The position numbers and the translations under genes are program-made. Positions 1 to 8,672 of a stretch of DNA of 10,546 nt are shown here, one piece after another (position 1 is the first letter of the stretch; the number at the start of each line of letters is the position of its first letter). The notes beneath the pieces were generated by a model that was not told the DNA's origin, searched no databases, and was given only the letters and a program-made list of their open reading frames with translations. Origin of the DNA: Clostridiaceae bacterium (GTDB lineage: Bacteria > Bacillota > Clostridia > DSM-8532); NCBI GenBank assembly GCA_025361665.1, contig JANYKF010000461.1, forward strand, positions 1 to 10,546. Direction: 5' to 3'.

Positions 1-1497
1 TCTGCCACCATTTCCGGAACGTTGTTTGATGGCTTATCCCACAAAGTCCTTGATGATGTCGAAGTGTCTGTTTTCAATGGCCGGAGCGCGGTGTCAGCCA
101 GAACGAACAGCAAGGGCATGTTTTCGATACCCGTATATGCGCATCAAAGGGTCGGCACCAATATCTGGAGTGAGTATACTGTCCTGGCCAATGGAATGCA
201 TGAGTTCACAAAAGGAAACCTGTCTGCGGGATATCAAAAGAATCTGGCGGGAGTGGAACTGGCTGGCTATGGACAGGCGAGACGGGTCATATCCATCAAA
301 TCCGGTGAAAAAGCCAATCTGAAGCTTGATTTGTTCCCACGCGGACAAACGGCCGCTTACAAGGTTGAATCCATCCTGGATATCGGATTGCAGGCCTATG
401 AGTTTGACTGCACGCCGGATGGGAATATTTTCGCCACAGTTCCTTTTCACACCGGGCTGTTCTCCGATGTCAGAACGAAGAATGCGTATTTGAATGTTTT
501 TGATCTGAACGGGAAGCTATTATGGAAGAAAGCCATCCACGATGAAACACCGACCGTGGACATATCAAAAGATGGAAGCCTTGTCGCCACGACGATTCAA
601 AATATTCCGGAACCGGGAAGTATTTCCATGCAGCGCGCTCAAAACACGGCCGTTGTCTATGATGACAAAGGGAACCTCCTGTTTGAATTTTTGTCCCCGG
701 TTTCCGTCAAATGGAATCAGGACTATTTCGGAAGAATCATGGAGGTCCAAATATCGGATGACAACCGTTACCTTGCTGTTGGCGATGACGAAGGGCGCGT
801 CTACCTCATCAATCTCGCGACAAAGGAAATCATCTGGCAAAAAGAAATGAACGGCCAAGTCAGAATCCTTCGATTCGACGACACGGACGGGTTCAGATTG
901 ATTTCCTCGAGTGGCGATGGCTATTTGAGGGCGTATGATCTCGCTGGAAACCTGAAGTGGGAAACCTATGTGGATGCCTGGCTCACTGGCATCAGCATCA
1001 GCAGGCACTATATCCTGACATCCAGCAAGGCGACGCAATCTCCGCTTCACCTAATCAACAAGGTGAATGGGAAAACGATCTATTCATACCCGATGGAGCA
1101 AATCGGACAGGCGATCATGATATCTCCCGATGAGACAATGTTTTGGTACAGCAATAACACGGGCGGCGGCACGACGACTTTGAAAGGCACACTCTTTTCC
1201 ATCGACGGGAAACCGCTGTTCGATGTCCGCAGCGGTACGTTAACCGCAGCTTTTACGGCAGACAGTCAATACCTGGCCGTCGCGAACGGAAAATGCGTTG
1301 CCGTTTATACCCGCACCGGTCAGATTCTGTGGACGCAGGACATGCTGCCAGGCCGTGAGAGTACTTCGCTCAATGAGGTCATGTGGATTTCACCGGATGC
1401 CAGTCGTCTGGTTGTCGGACTGAATACGAAACCCGATTCCAACTATTATGGACAGATTTATTTTTTCAAGGGTGGCATCATTGACCTGCCAAAGTAG
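1..1497 (+). CDS. Beta-propeller (PQQ/WD40-like) protein with N-terminal carboxypeptidase-regulatory-like domain, 5'-truncated
   Basis: The reading frame is open from base 1 to the TAG at 1495-1497 (498 codons), so the gene begins upstream of the window; the TTG at 22 is not a convincing start because the preceding codons (SATISGT) belong to the same fold. Residues about 1-110 resemble a carboxypeptidase regulatory-like beta-sandwich: SGTLFDG, then VSVFNG, then TNSKGMFSIPV. From about residue 120 there are seven repeats of a D-x-x-G-x-hydrophobic-x-W/F/Y type strand (NGKLLWKK, KGNLLFEF, TKEIIWQK, AGNLKWET, NGKTIYSY, DGKPLFDV, TGQILWTQ). They alternate with S-x-D-x-x-hydrophobic strands such as SDDNRYLAVGDD and SPDASRLVVG. 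This fits a seven- or eight-bladed propeller. No catalytic motif is visible. Such proteins are usually secreted or cell-surface binding or scaffold proteins, but the part that would carry a signal peptide is missing. It runs toward the downstream operon and is probably unrelated to it. Confidence 0.8.
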   Translation, partial: SATISGTLFDGLSHKVLDDVEVSVFNGRSAVSARTNSKGMFSIPVYAHQRVGTNIWSEYTVLANGMHEFTKGNLSAGYQKNLAGVELAGYGQARRVISIKSGEKANLKLDLFPRGQTAAYKVESILDIGLQAYEFDCTPDGNIFATVPFHTGLFSDVRTKNAYLNVFDLNGKLLWKKAIHDETPTVDISKDGSLVATTIQNIPEPGSISMQRAQNTAVVYDDKGNLLFEFLSPVSVKWNQDYFGRIMEVQISDDNRYLAVGDDEGRVYLINLATKEIIWQKEMNGQVRILRFDDTDGFRLISSSGDGYLRAYDLAGNLKWETYVDAWLTGISISRHYILTSSKATQSPLHLINKVNGKTIYSYPMEQIGQAIMISPDETMFWYSNNTGGGTTTLKGTLFSIDGKPLFDVRSGTLTAAFTADSQYLAVANGKCVAVYTRTGQILWTQDMLPGRESTSLNEVMWISPDASRLVVGLNTKPDSNYYGQIYFFKGGIIDLPK

Positions 1498-1555
1498 CCG
1501 TGCATATTTCGATTCGGTCCATCAAGATGGTGGAACATACCGAAAAAACCACCCG

Positions 1556-1590
1556 GTTCAGCTCCGCGCGTATTGCCGCGCGGGCTGGAC
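1556..1590. terminator. GC-rich hairpin between convergent genes, possible bidirectional terminator
   Basis: An inverted repeat with arms CCGCGCG and CGCGCGG (1564-1570 and 1577-1583) around a 6-base loop extends outward through CAGC/GCTG, with one bulged T at 1563, to about 14 pairs. On the + strand it is followed only by a short TTTT at 1598-1601. On the - strand it is followed about 10 bases later by six T (complement of 1543-1548), with a minor AACC-gggt-GGTT stem just before them. It lies between two converging stop codons, which is where a terminator is expected. The U-tracts are weak or displaced, so efficiency is uncertain. Confidence 0.5.
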
Positions 1591-1643
1591 AGGATGGTTT
1601 TGATGGCATATCGCGGCGTCAGGGCTTAAATGATCAGGAATCC

Positions 1644-4112
1644 CTATACCCCCAGTTTCCTCAGCCTGGCCAGTTCCCTGTTGTTTGCGGCCGTCGTGCT
1701 GACGTGCCCCGGAAGAGGCAGGATCTTTTCGTGGATGGCATCCAGAAACCATTCGGGCTGCGGGAAGAAGCTGTCTTCCAGTTCGTAGGCCGGGGTAATC
1801 CAGTTGCGTGCGCCGATGACGACAGGCGGGGCATCCAGATAATCGAAGGCCAGTTCACTGACGGTCTGGGCCATGTCCTTCAGGATGGAACCGCGTTCGC
1901 AGGCGTCGGACGCCAGTATGATACGGCCGGTTTTCTTTACGGATTCCACAACCAGGTCGTAGTTGAATGGCACCACAGAACGGGCATCGATGATTTCCGC
2001 GGAAATCCCGTATTTCTCTTCCAGTATTTTCGCGGCATCCAGTGCTTTGTAAAGTGTCGCGCCGATCGTCAGAAAGGTAACATCCTTTCCAACTTTCTTC
2101 ACATCCGGTACCCCAATGGCCACTTCGTAATGACCTGCCGGCACTTCAGGCTGGAACATTTCGCCGATGTCGTACAGGCGCTGGCTTTCGAAGAAGATAA
2201 CCGGATCCGTTCCCATCAGGGCAGCGTTCATGAGGCCTTTCGCATCGTAAGGTGTTGCCGGGAAAACCACTTTCAGTCCGGGAATATGGGCCACAAGCGC
2301 AGTCCAGTCCTGCGAGTGCTGGGCGCCGTATTTGGAACCGACGGAAACACGAACCACAACCGGCATTTTCAGGACACCGGCACTCATCGACTGCCATTTG
2401 GAAAGCTGGTTGAACACTTCATCCCCGGCGCGGCCAAGAAAATCGCAGTACATCAGCTCGACCACCACACGGCCGCCGCACATGCCGTAGCCGACAGCGG
2501 AACCGACAATGGCCCCCTCGGAAATTGGGGAGTTGAAGAGGCGGTGATAAGGCAGGGCTTCCGTCAATCCACGGTACACGGCAAATGCGCCGCCCCAGTC
2601 ACGGTTTTCCTCGCCATAGGCAACCAGGGTCGGATCGATGTAGAACTTGTCGATCATCGCTTCAAAAACGCCGTCACGGAACTGGTACATGCGATTCTTC
2701 GGAACCGGTTTCCCATCCTGGAACGCACTGCGCACTTTCTTGGCAATCTGCTGAACGCGGGGATTTTCTTCCTTCGCCATGAGCACTTCACAGGGATGGT
2801 CCTCCATTTTCTCCGTGCGGGTGTTGGAGAACATCAAATCGCCAATCTGATCGGGGTGCAGCATCAGGTTCATGCGGGGTGACACGGCGTCATCCGTGGC
2901 CAGACGCAGGATTTTCGTGACGCGGGCAGCCGTTTCCGCCAGGATGACATCAAAGGCTTCATCTTTCACCATGCCGGCTTCCACCAGGTTTTTCCGGTAG
3001 GTGATCAGGGAATCCTGGGCCATCCAGGCTTCAATCTCCTCCTTTGTCCGGTAGCTGGAGGCATCGGAAGGGGAATGGCCGGTAAACCGGTAGGTGAGGG
3101 TGTCCAGCAGGACCGGACCCCGTTTTTCAGCGAGGATTTCCTTCTTGCGCCGGATGGCATCGATGACGGCAAGCGGGTTGTAGCCATCGATGCGTTCCGC
3201 GTGCATCTGTTCCGGATTCACGCCTGCGCCGATGCGGGCCAGCATGTCATATCCCATCGTTTCACCACGGGTCTGGCCGCCCATGCCGTACTGGTTGTTG
3301 TAAATATTGAAGATGAGCGGCAGCCCGCCCCTGTATTCCCCATCCCATAGCTTGCTGTACTGGTCCATCGCGGAAAGCATCATGCCTTCCCAAACCGGGC
3401 CACAGCCCATGGACGCGTCCCCGATATTGGCGATGACGATTCCCTTTTTCCGGTTGATTTTCTTGTATAGTGCCGCACCGACGGCGATGTCACCCGACCC
3501 ACCGACGATGGCATTGTTCGGGTAGATGCCAAACGGGGTGAAGAAAGCGTGCATCGAACCGCCGAGTCCTTTGTGAAAGCCGGTTTCACGGGCGAAGATT
3601 TCTGCCAGGGTGCCATAGACGAGGAAGTCGATGGCCAGTTCCGTCACGGTTCCGCCCTCAGGCCTGTTCGCTTCCACGACTTTCAGGATGGAACCATCGA
3701 AAAAGTTCTTCATGATATCCATGAGCGTGACGTCATCCAGCTTTTCGATTGCAGAAAGGCCTTTCGCAAGGATTTCGCCATGGCTGCGATGGGATCCGAA
3801 AATATAGTCGTCCTTGTCCAGCAGATAGGCCTGCCCGACAACCGATGCTTCCTGGCCGATGGATAAATGGGCAGGACCCGGATGGTTGTAGGAAATCCCA
3901 TTGTACTCATTGGTTGTCTTGATGAGGTTGAGCATGGTCTCAAACTCGCGGATGATCGTCATGTCGCGGTAGATGCGCAGAAAATCCGCCTTGCTGAAAT
4001 TCTTCTCCTCCTCTGTGACGGTTTTTGCGTACTGGTTCACCGGGATATCCGTGAACTTGATCCATCCGGCCTGGCGGGCCATGTTCGGATCGATGTTTTG
4101 TGATTTGGGCAT
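1644..4112 (-). CDS. Fused alpha/beta E1 component of a thiamine-diphosphate 2-oxoacid (or acetoin) dehydrogenase complex
   Basis: The 822-residue protein joins what are normally two E1 subunits. Residues about 40-410 are the alpha (TPP-binding) half, with [11 protein letters not shown] (108-118), GLGGSMHAF (182-190) and a thiamine-diphosphate motif starting GDAS at 231 and closing YNNQYG at 271. Residues about 475-800 are the beta (transketolase-like) half, with [12 protein letters not shown] (499-510), the [10 protein letters not shown] segment carrying the likely catalytic Glu532, and GAQHSQDW (596-603). E1 decarboxylates the 2-oxoacid on TPP and transfers the acyl group to lipoyl-E2. The TPP motif reads GDA instead of the usual GDG, and the distance to NN is about 12 residues longer than usual because of a segment around 250-263. 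GGGAGGA sits 8 bases before the ATG, 34 bp after the E3 stop. It is last in the operon. Substrate (pyruvate, acetoin, branched-chain or another acid) is not determinable. Confidence 0.93.
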   Translation of the reverse strand: MPKSQNIDPNMARQAGWIKFTDIPVNQYAKTVTEEEKNFSKADFLRIYRDMTIIREFETMLNLIKTTNEYNGISYNHPGPAHLSIGQEASVVGQAYLLDKDDYIFGSHRSHGEILAKGLSAIEKLDDVTLMDIMKNFFDGSILKVVEANRPEGGTVTELAIDFLVYGTLAEIFARETGFHKGLGGSMHAFFTPFGIYPNNAIVGGSGDIAVGAALYKKINRKKGIVIANIGDASMGCGPVWEGMMLSAMDQYSKLWDGEYRGGLPLIFNIYNNQYGMGGQTRGETMGYDMLARIGAGVNPEQMHAERIDGYNPLAVIDAIRRKKEILAEKRGPVLLDTLTYRFTGHSPSDASSYRTKEEIEAWMAQDSLITYRKNLVEAGMVKDEAFDVILAETAARVTKILRLATDDAVSPRMNLMLHPDQIGDLMFSNTRTEKMEDHPCEVLMAKEENPRVQQIAKKVRSAFQDGKPVPKNRMYQFRDGVFEAMIDKFYIDPTLVAYGEENRDWGGAFAVYRGLTEALPYHRLFNSPISEGAIVGSAVGYGMCGGRVVVELMYCDFLGRAGDEVFNQLSKWQSMSAGVLKMPVVVRVSVGSKYGAQHSQDWTALVAHIPGLKVVFPATPYDAKGLMNAALMGTDPVIFFESQRLYDIGEMFQPEVPAGHYEVAIGVPDVKKVGKDVTFLTIGATLYKALDAAKILEEKYGISAEIIDARSVVPFNYDLVVESVKKTGRIILASDACERGSILKDMAQTVSELAFDYLDAPPVVIGARNWITPAYELEDSFFPQPEWFLDAIHEKILPLPGHVSTTAANNRELARLRKLGV

Positions 4113-4146
4113 GTCGTTTTCCTCCCTGTTGTGTGCGTCTTTATTC

Positions 4147-5520
4147 TTAAAACTCGAACATGGCTTCCCTGATCACTTCCGATACGGTCGGATGGGGAAA
4201 CACCAATTCCCTTACATCCTCCACCCTCATTTCCGTTTCCACCATCAGGGCGGCGCCGTAAATGATCTCAGAGGCATAGGATCCGATGAGGTGCACGCCG
4301 ACCATCCGGCGGGAATGCTTTTCCACAAGGACTTTCACAAATCCCTCACCCCGTTCGTTCTCAGCCACATACCGGCCGCTGTACGTCATGGGCAGTTTCA
4401 CGGCATCCACTTCCATGCCTTTTTTGGCGGCGGATTCCGAAGTCTCTCCCACACAGGCCACTTCCGGCTGTGTGTAGATGACGGAGGGAATGGCGTCATA
4501 CCGCATCCGATCCCGTTTCCCGAGCAGGTGGTTCACCACGACCTCCGCTTCCCGGTAAGCCGTGTGCGCCAGCATGGAAACGCCGTTCACATCACCGGCG
4601 GCATACACGCCAGGTCGGTTCGTGCGCCCCTGATCATCCGTGGGAATGCGCCCGCGCTCCGTCTCCACGCCAATGGATTCCAGGCCGATATCCGAGGTAA
4701 ACGGACGGCGCCCGATACTGACAAGCACTTTGTCTCCCGCCAGCGTTTCGGTTTTTCCATTCTTCTCATATGCGACTGTGGCCGTGCCATTGATCCCGAT
4801 GGTCGTAACTTTGGCACCCAGTTCAAAGGCGATCGCTTTCTTTTTCAACTGGGTCAGCAGTGCATCTGCTATCTGGGCATCCAACGGACCTCCGATGCGT
4901 TCCAGCATTTCCACAACAGTGACCTTGCTGCCCGCCGCCGCGTAATAGGAGGCCATTTCAAGCCCGATGACGCCGCCGCCGATCACGGTCAATGTGGCCG
5001 GAACCTCTTTCAGGGAAAGGACTTCCCTGTTTGTGAGGGCATATCCGGAGGCGATGGATTCCGCAAGACCGGTGATGGGAGGCAGAATCGGGACGGAACC
5101 TGTGGCGATCAACAGATTTCTTCCGATGTGTTCGGTTCCATTGGCCACCAGAACATATCCCTCCGCCGTGCGGCCTTTCAGCATGCCTTCCGCCTCGATG
5201 ACCGTCACGCCGTTCTTTTTCAGTTTGGCCTTCACGCCGGAAACAAGCATTTTCACGACCTTTTCCTTGCGGGCCAGCACATCGACGTGAACCAGTGCCG
5301 CTTCAGGAATTTTCACGCCAAATGCGGCGCCATGTCTGGCCTGCTCAAGCATTTTCGCGGAATACAGCAATGCTTTGGAAGGGATGCACCCCTCATTCAG
5401 GCAGACCCCGCCTATGAAACGCTTTTCCACCAGCAGAACCGAAAGCCCCGCGTGGGCGGCGCGTTCCGCCGCCAGGTATCCCGCCGGGCCTCCGCCAAGC
5501 ACCATCAAGTCATATGCCAT
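4147..5520 (-). CDS. lpdA: Dihydrolipoamide dehydrogenase (E3)
   Basis: This 457-residue flavoprotein has the expected family length. It reoxidises the dihydrolipoyl arm of E2 and passes electrons through a disulfide and FAD to NAD+. FAD is bound at GGGPAG (9-14). The redox disulfide is Cys40-Cys45 in [10 protein letters not shown]. The NAD-binding glycine loop is [12 protein letters not shown] (179-190), the second FAD contact is YAAGDVNG (306-313), and the C-terminal active-site base pair is His443/Glu448 in HPTVSE. All key residues are present, so it should be active. The start is well set by AAAGGAG six bases before the ATG. It lies between E2 and the fused E1. The gap to E2 is 59 bp and holds a duplicated remnant of the E2 3' end, described separately. 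It most likely serves this complex; the sequence does not show whether it is shared with others such as glycine cleavage. Confidence 0.96.
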   Translation of the reverse strand: MAYDLMVLGGGPAGYLAAERAAHAGLSVLLVEKRFIGGVCLNEGCIPSKALLYSAKMLEQARHGAAFGVKIPEAALVHVDVLARKEKVVKMLVSGVKAKLKKNGVTVIEAEGMLKGRTAEGYVLVANGTEHIGRNLLIATGSVPILPPITGLAESIASGYALTNREVLSLKEVPATLTVIGGGVIGLEMASYYAAAGSKVTVVEMLERIGGPLDAQIADALLTQLKKKAIAFELGAKVTTIGINGTATVAYEKNGKTETLAGDKVLVSIGRRPFTSDIGLESIGVETERGRIPTDDQGRTNRPGVYAAGDVNGVSMLAHTAYREAEVVVNHLLGKRDRMRYDAIPSVIYTQPEVACVGETSESAAKKGMEVDAVKLPMTYSGRYVAENERGEGFVKVLVEKHSRRMVGVHLIGSYASEIIYGAALMVETEMRVEDVRELVFPHPTVSEVIREAMFEF

Positions 5521-5529
5521 TTATTTCTC

Positions 5530-5572
5530 CTTTACAACGCCAGAAGCACTTTGAATCGAACCGGGTTTTGCG
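5530..5572 (-). repeat. In-frame diverged duplicate of the E2 gene's 3' end (pseudogene remnant)
   Basis: On the - strand these 43 bases match the last 43 bases around the true E2 stop (5578-5620) at 33 positions with no gap. Read in the phase of E2 they give Q-N-P-V-R-F-K-V-L-L-A-L-stop, against A-N-L-E-R-F-E-V-L-L-A-L-stop at the real terminus. The two TAA stops are exactly 48 bp apart, so the copy is in the same frame. Four of the eight shared residues are encoded by synonymous codons (Arg, Phe, Ala, last Leu), which suggests divergence while still coding. The copy runs directly into the ribosome binding site of the E3 gene, as if it were the older E2 end. Confidence 0.8.
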
Positions 5573-5579
5573 ATTGTCT

Positions 5580-7031
5580 TTACAGGGCCAGAAGCACTTC
5601 AAACCGTTCCAGGTTTGCCGCCAAATCCTTGAGGAACCTTGCGGCAGGCGCTCCATCGAGCGCACGGTGGTCGAACGTGAGGGAGAGACCCATGGCCGGA
5701 TAGCTTTCCAGGCCGTTCTTTCCGTCCCGTACCTTCGTCTGGATGCTGTTCACCCCGAGAATGCCTGTCTGAGGCGGATTCAACACCGGTGTGAACGATT
5801 CGATGCCGAACGTGCCAAGGTTGGAAACAGTGAAGGTGCCTCCCCTGAGTTTGTCCGGACTGATGCGGCCCGTCTGGCATTCCCTCGCAATGCCCTTGGC
5901 TGCAACGGACAACTGCACCAGCGACAAGGTATCGGCTCCAAACAGAGTGGGTACGATCAGGCCGCGTTCCGTATCGACCGCCAGCCCCAGATGAACATGT
6001 TCGAACACGCGAAGCCTGTCGTCCAGGAAGTGCGCATTCAAGTCGAAATGAGACGGCAAGGTGCGGGCCACTCCGAAAAGAACCATATCCGTAAGGGTGA
6101 TGCCGGCCACTTCCGGCTGTGCTGCTTTCTTGAACGCTGCCCGCATGGCGAGCAGGGAGGCTGCGTCAAAAGAGGTGTTCAGGGTGAGTTGGCAGGTAGT
6201 GGATATGGAATGGAACATGGCCTTGGCGATGACTTTGCGGATGTTCGGCAAGGTCCTGTCCGAATAACCCATGATGTCCGTCGCCTCCGGTTTTCCAGCC
6301 GTCACATCTGCGTTCGTTTCACTCAATCCGGTTCCGGCTTTTTTCTGTGCATCCAGCATGCGTGCTTTCACAGCTCCTTTCAGATCCGCCATGTCAACCG
6401 AAGTGGTCCGGCTGCCCAGACCGGTTCCCCGAATCGGACCGGATGCGTCGGCCATCCGTGAATCAACCGCTATGGCTGCCCCCGCAACCGGAGTCATCCG
6501 GATGCCCGCATCCCTTAAGAGGAGGATATCCCGTTCAAGTACGCGACCCTCCGGCCCGGTGGGAATGGCCAGGAGCGGGTTGATCCCGTCCCGTTCCGCC
6601 AAATTCCTGGCCCGAGGAGAAATTGCCGCCTGCGTACCCGCCGGTCGTTCCATGGATCCAAACGCAGTTATTGACATATGGGCTGCTGTTGCCACAGGGG
6701 CTGCTGTTGCCGCGGTTGCTTCTGCCGTTTCCGGCGTTCCGGAGGCTATGCCACCCGAAACAGAATCTGCAACGGAATTTGCTGACCATTCCGCTTCGCT
6801 GCCAATCCGGCAAACTTCTGTCAGGCAAGGCACATCGTCGTTTGGCTCAAAAAGGTGGTTGAGCAGGATTCCATCCGTCTTGGCCTCTTCATCAAAACTG
6901 GCCTTGTCGGTTTCGTAGGAAAACAGCAGATCCCCGACCTTCACCGCATCTCCCGGCTTCTTGTGCCATTGCGACAGGATGCAGCTTTCCACAGATTGTC
7001 CTTGCCTGGGCATGATGACGGATGTTGCCAT
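5580..7031 (-). CDS. Dihydrolipoyl acyltransferase (E2) of the 2-oxoacid dehydrogenase complex
   Basis: The 483-residue protein has the standard E2 architecture. A single lipoyl domain covers residues 1-78 with the lipoylation lysine Lys43 in ETDKASF. An Ala/Thr/Ser-rich flexible linker follows (about 82-133) and includes an 18-bp tandem DNA repeat encoding ATAAPV/ATAAHM. The peripheral subunit-binding domain is at about 135-172 (SPRARNLAERDGI, then GPEGRVLERDI). A second, longer linker runs from about 173 to 255. The catalytic core is about 258-483, with His455 and Asp459 in the DHRALDG motif. E2 forms the core of the complex, receives the acyl group from E1 on its lipoyl arm and passes it to CoA. 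GGAGGAGG lies five bases before the ATG, and the lipA stop is 39 bp upstream, consistent with co-transcription. A diverged copy of its last codons follows its stop. The acyl specificity cannot be read from sequence. Confidence 0.95.
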   Translation of the reverse strand: MATSVIMPRQGQSVESCILSQWHKKPGDAVKVGDLLFSYETDKASFDEEAKTDGILLNHLFEPNDDVPCLTEVCRIGSEAEWSANSVADSVSGGIASGTPETAEATAATAAPVATAAHMSITAFGSMERPAGTQAAISPRARNLAERDGINPLLAIPTGPEGRVLERDILLLRDAGIRMTPVAGAAIAVDSRMADASGPIRGTGLGSRTTSVDMADLKGAVKARMLDAQKKAGTGLSETNADVTAGKPEATDIMGYSDRTLPNIRKVIAKAMFHSISTTCQLTLNTSFDAASLLAMRAAFKKAAQPEVAGITLTDMVLFGVARTLPSHFDLNAHFLDDRLRVFEHVHLGLAVDTERGLIVPTLFGADTLSLVQLSVAAKGIARECQTGRISPDKLRGGTFTVSNLGTFGIESFTPVLNPPQTGILGVNSIQTKVRDGKNGLESYPAMGLSLTFDHRALDGAPAARFLKDLAANLERFEVLLAL

Positions 7032-7070
7032 GGTTTCCTCCTCCGAAAGTGTGGGGTTTGCATGCTTGTC

Positions 7071-7988
7071 CTATATTCCTTCTTCGGCATGATAGGAGCT
7101 TCTGACCAGCGGGCCGGATGCCACGTGGGCGAAGCCCATGGAGCGGGCGATCTTTTCCCATTCGACGAACCTTTGCGGCGTGATGTAGGCGGAAACCGGG
7201 CAATGCCGTACCGATGGAGCCAGATACTGCCCGATGCTGAGATGCGTGCATCCGACAGCCCGCAGATCCTCCAGCACCTTCATCACTTCGTTTTCAGTTT
7301 CTCCCAGACCAAGCATGATGCCTGACTTGACGAAGGGCCTCCTCCGGCCGGAACGGCCAGCTTGCCCAGACATCCCGGGATCAGGGTCGGAACCGGTGTC
7401 GGAACGCCAATCCGCCGCCTGCCGCAGGAGCTCCAGCGACTGCTGGTAATCCGCCATGGGCCGGACTGCGGGATACAGGGCCGGGACAGTTTCCACATTG
7501 TGGGCCAGAATGTCCGGGCCAGCCTCAAGAACCGTTTCCAGGGCTGCCCGATCTCCCTGGAAATCCGGAACCAGCACTTCCACGGTCACACCGGGCGTTT
7601 CGTTTCGTATGGCGGTGATCACTTGCGCAAATTGCCCGGCGCCACCATCGGGCCTGTCATCACGGGTCACCGACGTGATCACCGCATGGCGCAGCCGGAG
7701 CTTTTTCACGGCTTCCGCCACATGATCGGCCTCGTTCGGGTCAACCGGAGCGGGAGAATTGTGTGAAACATTGCAGAACGTGCAGTTTCTCGTACATTGC
7801 CGTCCAAGGATCAGGAAGGTCGCGGTGCCTCTGCCGAAACATTCCGGCAGGTTCGGACAATTCGCTTCCTCACACACGGTATGCAGGGAAAGATCCTTCA
7901 TGAGGCGAAATACTTCATCCCGGTCAGATGATGCGGAAACCCGCACCCGAAGCCATTCCGGCTTTGGCAATACACGGGTTTCACTCAT
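7071..7988 (-). CDS. lipA: Lipoyl synthase, radical SAM enzyme, with an unusual internal insertion
   Basis: LipA inserts two sulfur atoms into octanoyl-E2 to make lipoyl-E2. The 305-residue protein has both iron-sulfur cluster motifs: the auxiliary cluster Cys39/Cys44/Cys50 ([12 protein letters not shown]) and the radical SAM cluster Cys65/Cys69/Cys72 (CTRNCTFC). It also has [25 protein letters not shown] and the C-terminal RSSY (296-299) that binds the auxiliary cluster. All functional residues are present. Unusually, the loop between LLRQAA and [10 protein letters not shown] (about residues 193-218) is roughly 15-20 residues longer than in the LipA sequences I know. It is Gly/Ser/Arg/Pro-rich and coded by palindrome-rich DNA. 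Its start codon overlaps the lipB stop in an ATGA arrangement, implying translational coupling, and it directly precedes the E2 gene it would modify. Confidence 0.96.
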   Translation of the reverse strand: MSETRVLPKPEWLRVRVSASSDRDEVFRLMKDLSLHTVCEEANCPNLPECFGRGTATFLILGRQCTRNCTFCNVSHNSPAPVDPNEADHVAEAVKKLRLRHAVITSVTRDDRPDGGAGQFAQVITAIRNETPGVTVEVLVPDFQGDRAALETVLEAGPDILAHNVETVPALYPAVRPMADYQQSLELLRQAADWRSDTGSDPDPGMSGQAGRSGRRRPFVKSGIMLGLGETENEVMKVLEDLRAVGCTHLSIGQYLAPSVRHCPVSAYITPQRFVEWEKIARSMGFAHVASGPLVRSSYHAEEGI

Positions 7989-8623
7989 GCGGGCACCCCG
8001 GCAAACACCTCTTGGAAAAGAGCCGCCACTTCCTCCATCACTTGTCCCATGGGAACCGGATACCCCAAAAGCTTCTTCATGGAAGTGACTCCCCGGTCTT
8101 CAAGGCCACAGGGGACAATCCAGTCGAAATGACTCAAATCCGTATTCACATTGAATGCAAACCCATGCAGGGTGACCCACTGGCGCACTGAAATCCCGAA
8201 GGCCACGATCTTGTCTGTTCCCGCAAAGACCCCGGTATGACGCCCCGATTCACGATGAGCCTGAATCCCGTATCGTGCCAGGATGCGGATGAAGATATCT
8301 TCCAAGCGTTCCAGAAACAGATGGATGTCCCGGCCATGACGCTTCAAATCGAAAATGGGATACCCGACCAGCTGGCCCGGACCGTGGTAGGTGACGTCTC
8401 CTCCGCGATTGATGTCAACGACCCGTACTCCCAACCGTTCGAGAACAATTCTGGGTGCCAGGATATTCGCCGGACTGGCGCGACGTCCCATGGTGATGAT
8501 CGGCGGGTGTTCCAAAAGCAGCAGCGTATCTGGAATTCCGTCCCGTATCCGCGCCGACTGCAGGCCCTCCTGCAGCTGCAGCGCCTCGTCATACGCCATG
8601 TTCCCCATCATCCGGATATCCAT
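7985..8623 (-). CDS. lipB: Octanoyl-[ACP]:protein N-octanoyltransferase (lipoate biosynthesis)
   Basis: LipB moves octanoate from acyl carrier protein to the lipoyl-domain lysine, the step before LipA. From the ATG at 8623 the protein is 212 residues, the usual family size. It has [11 protein letters not shown] (38-48), the signature [17 protein letters not shown] (73-89), the catalytic lysine Lys138 in [10 protein letters not shown], and the catalytic cysteine Cys172 in [12 protein letters not shown]. The frame is open back to 8803, but that extension overlaps the upstream dehydrogenase gene and does not resemble LipB. The family begins near the VRxLGxxxYxxA-like segment, matched here by [13 protein letters not shown], so 8623 is chosen. 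An in-frame TTG at 8629, seven bases after GGGGA, is a possible alternative start. It lies 49 bp after the dehydrogenase stop and overlaps lipA by four bases. Confidence 0.94.
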   Translation of the reverse strand: MDIRMMGNMAYDEALQLQEGLQSARIRDGIPDTLLLLEHPPIITMGRRASPANILAPRIVLERLGVRVVDINRGGDVTYHGPGQLVGYPIFDLKRHGRDIHLFLERLEDIFIRILARYGIQAHRESGRHTGVFAGTDKIVAFGISVRQWVTLHGFAFNVNTDLSHFDWIVPCGLEDRGVTSMKKLLGYPVPMGQVMEEVAALFQEVFAGVPA

Positions 8624-8672
8624 TGCCAAGCGCCATTCCCCGTTTCCGGCTCGTAATGCCGATTGCCTGTCC

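Noticed and set aside
22..24. TTG as start of the propeller gene
   Set aside because: The codons before it are in frame and continue the beta-sandwich motif, so the gene simply enters the window from the left.
1500..2882. Long + strand open frame (460 codons) opposite the E1 gene
   Set aside because: It is antisense to a clearly conserved protein, has no recognisable family, is rich in His/Arg/Gln as expected of a shadow frame, and has no good ribosome binding site.
3973..5703. Long + strand open frame (576 codons) opposite the E1 start and E3
   Set aside because: It crosses two real genes and the gap between them, with shadow-type composition; its length comes from codon bias on the opposite strand.
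6680..6711. Direct repeat GGGCTGCTGTTGCC in the E2 gene
   Set aside because: It is an 18-bp tandem repeat coding the Ala-rich flexible linker, where such repeats are normal; noted in the E2 entry only.
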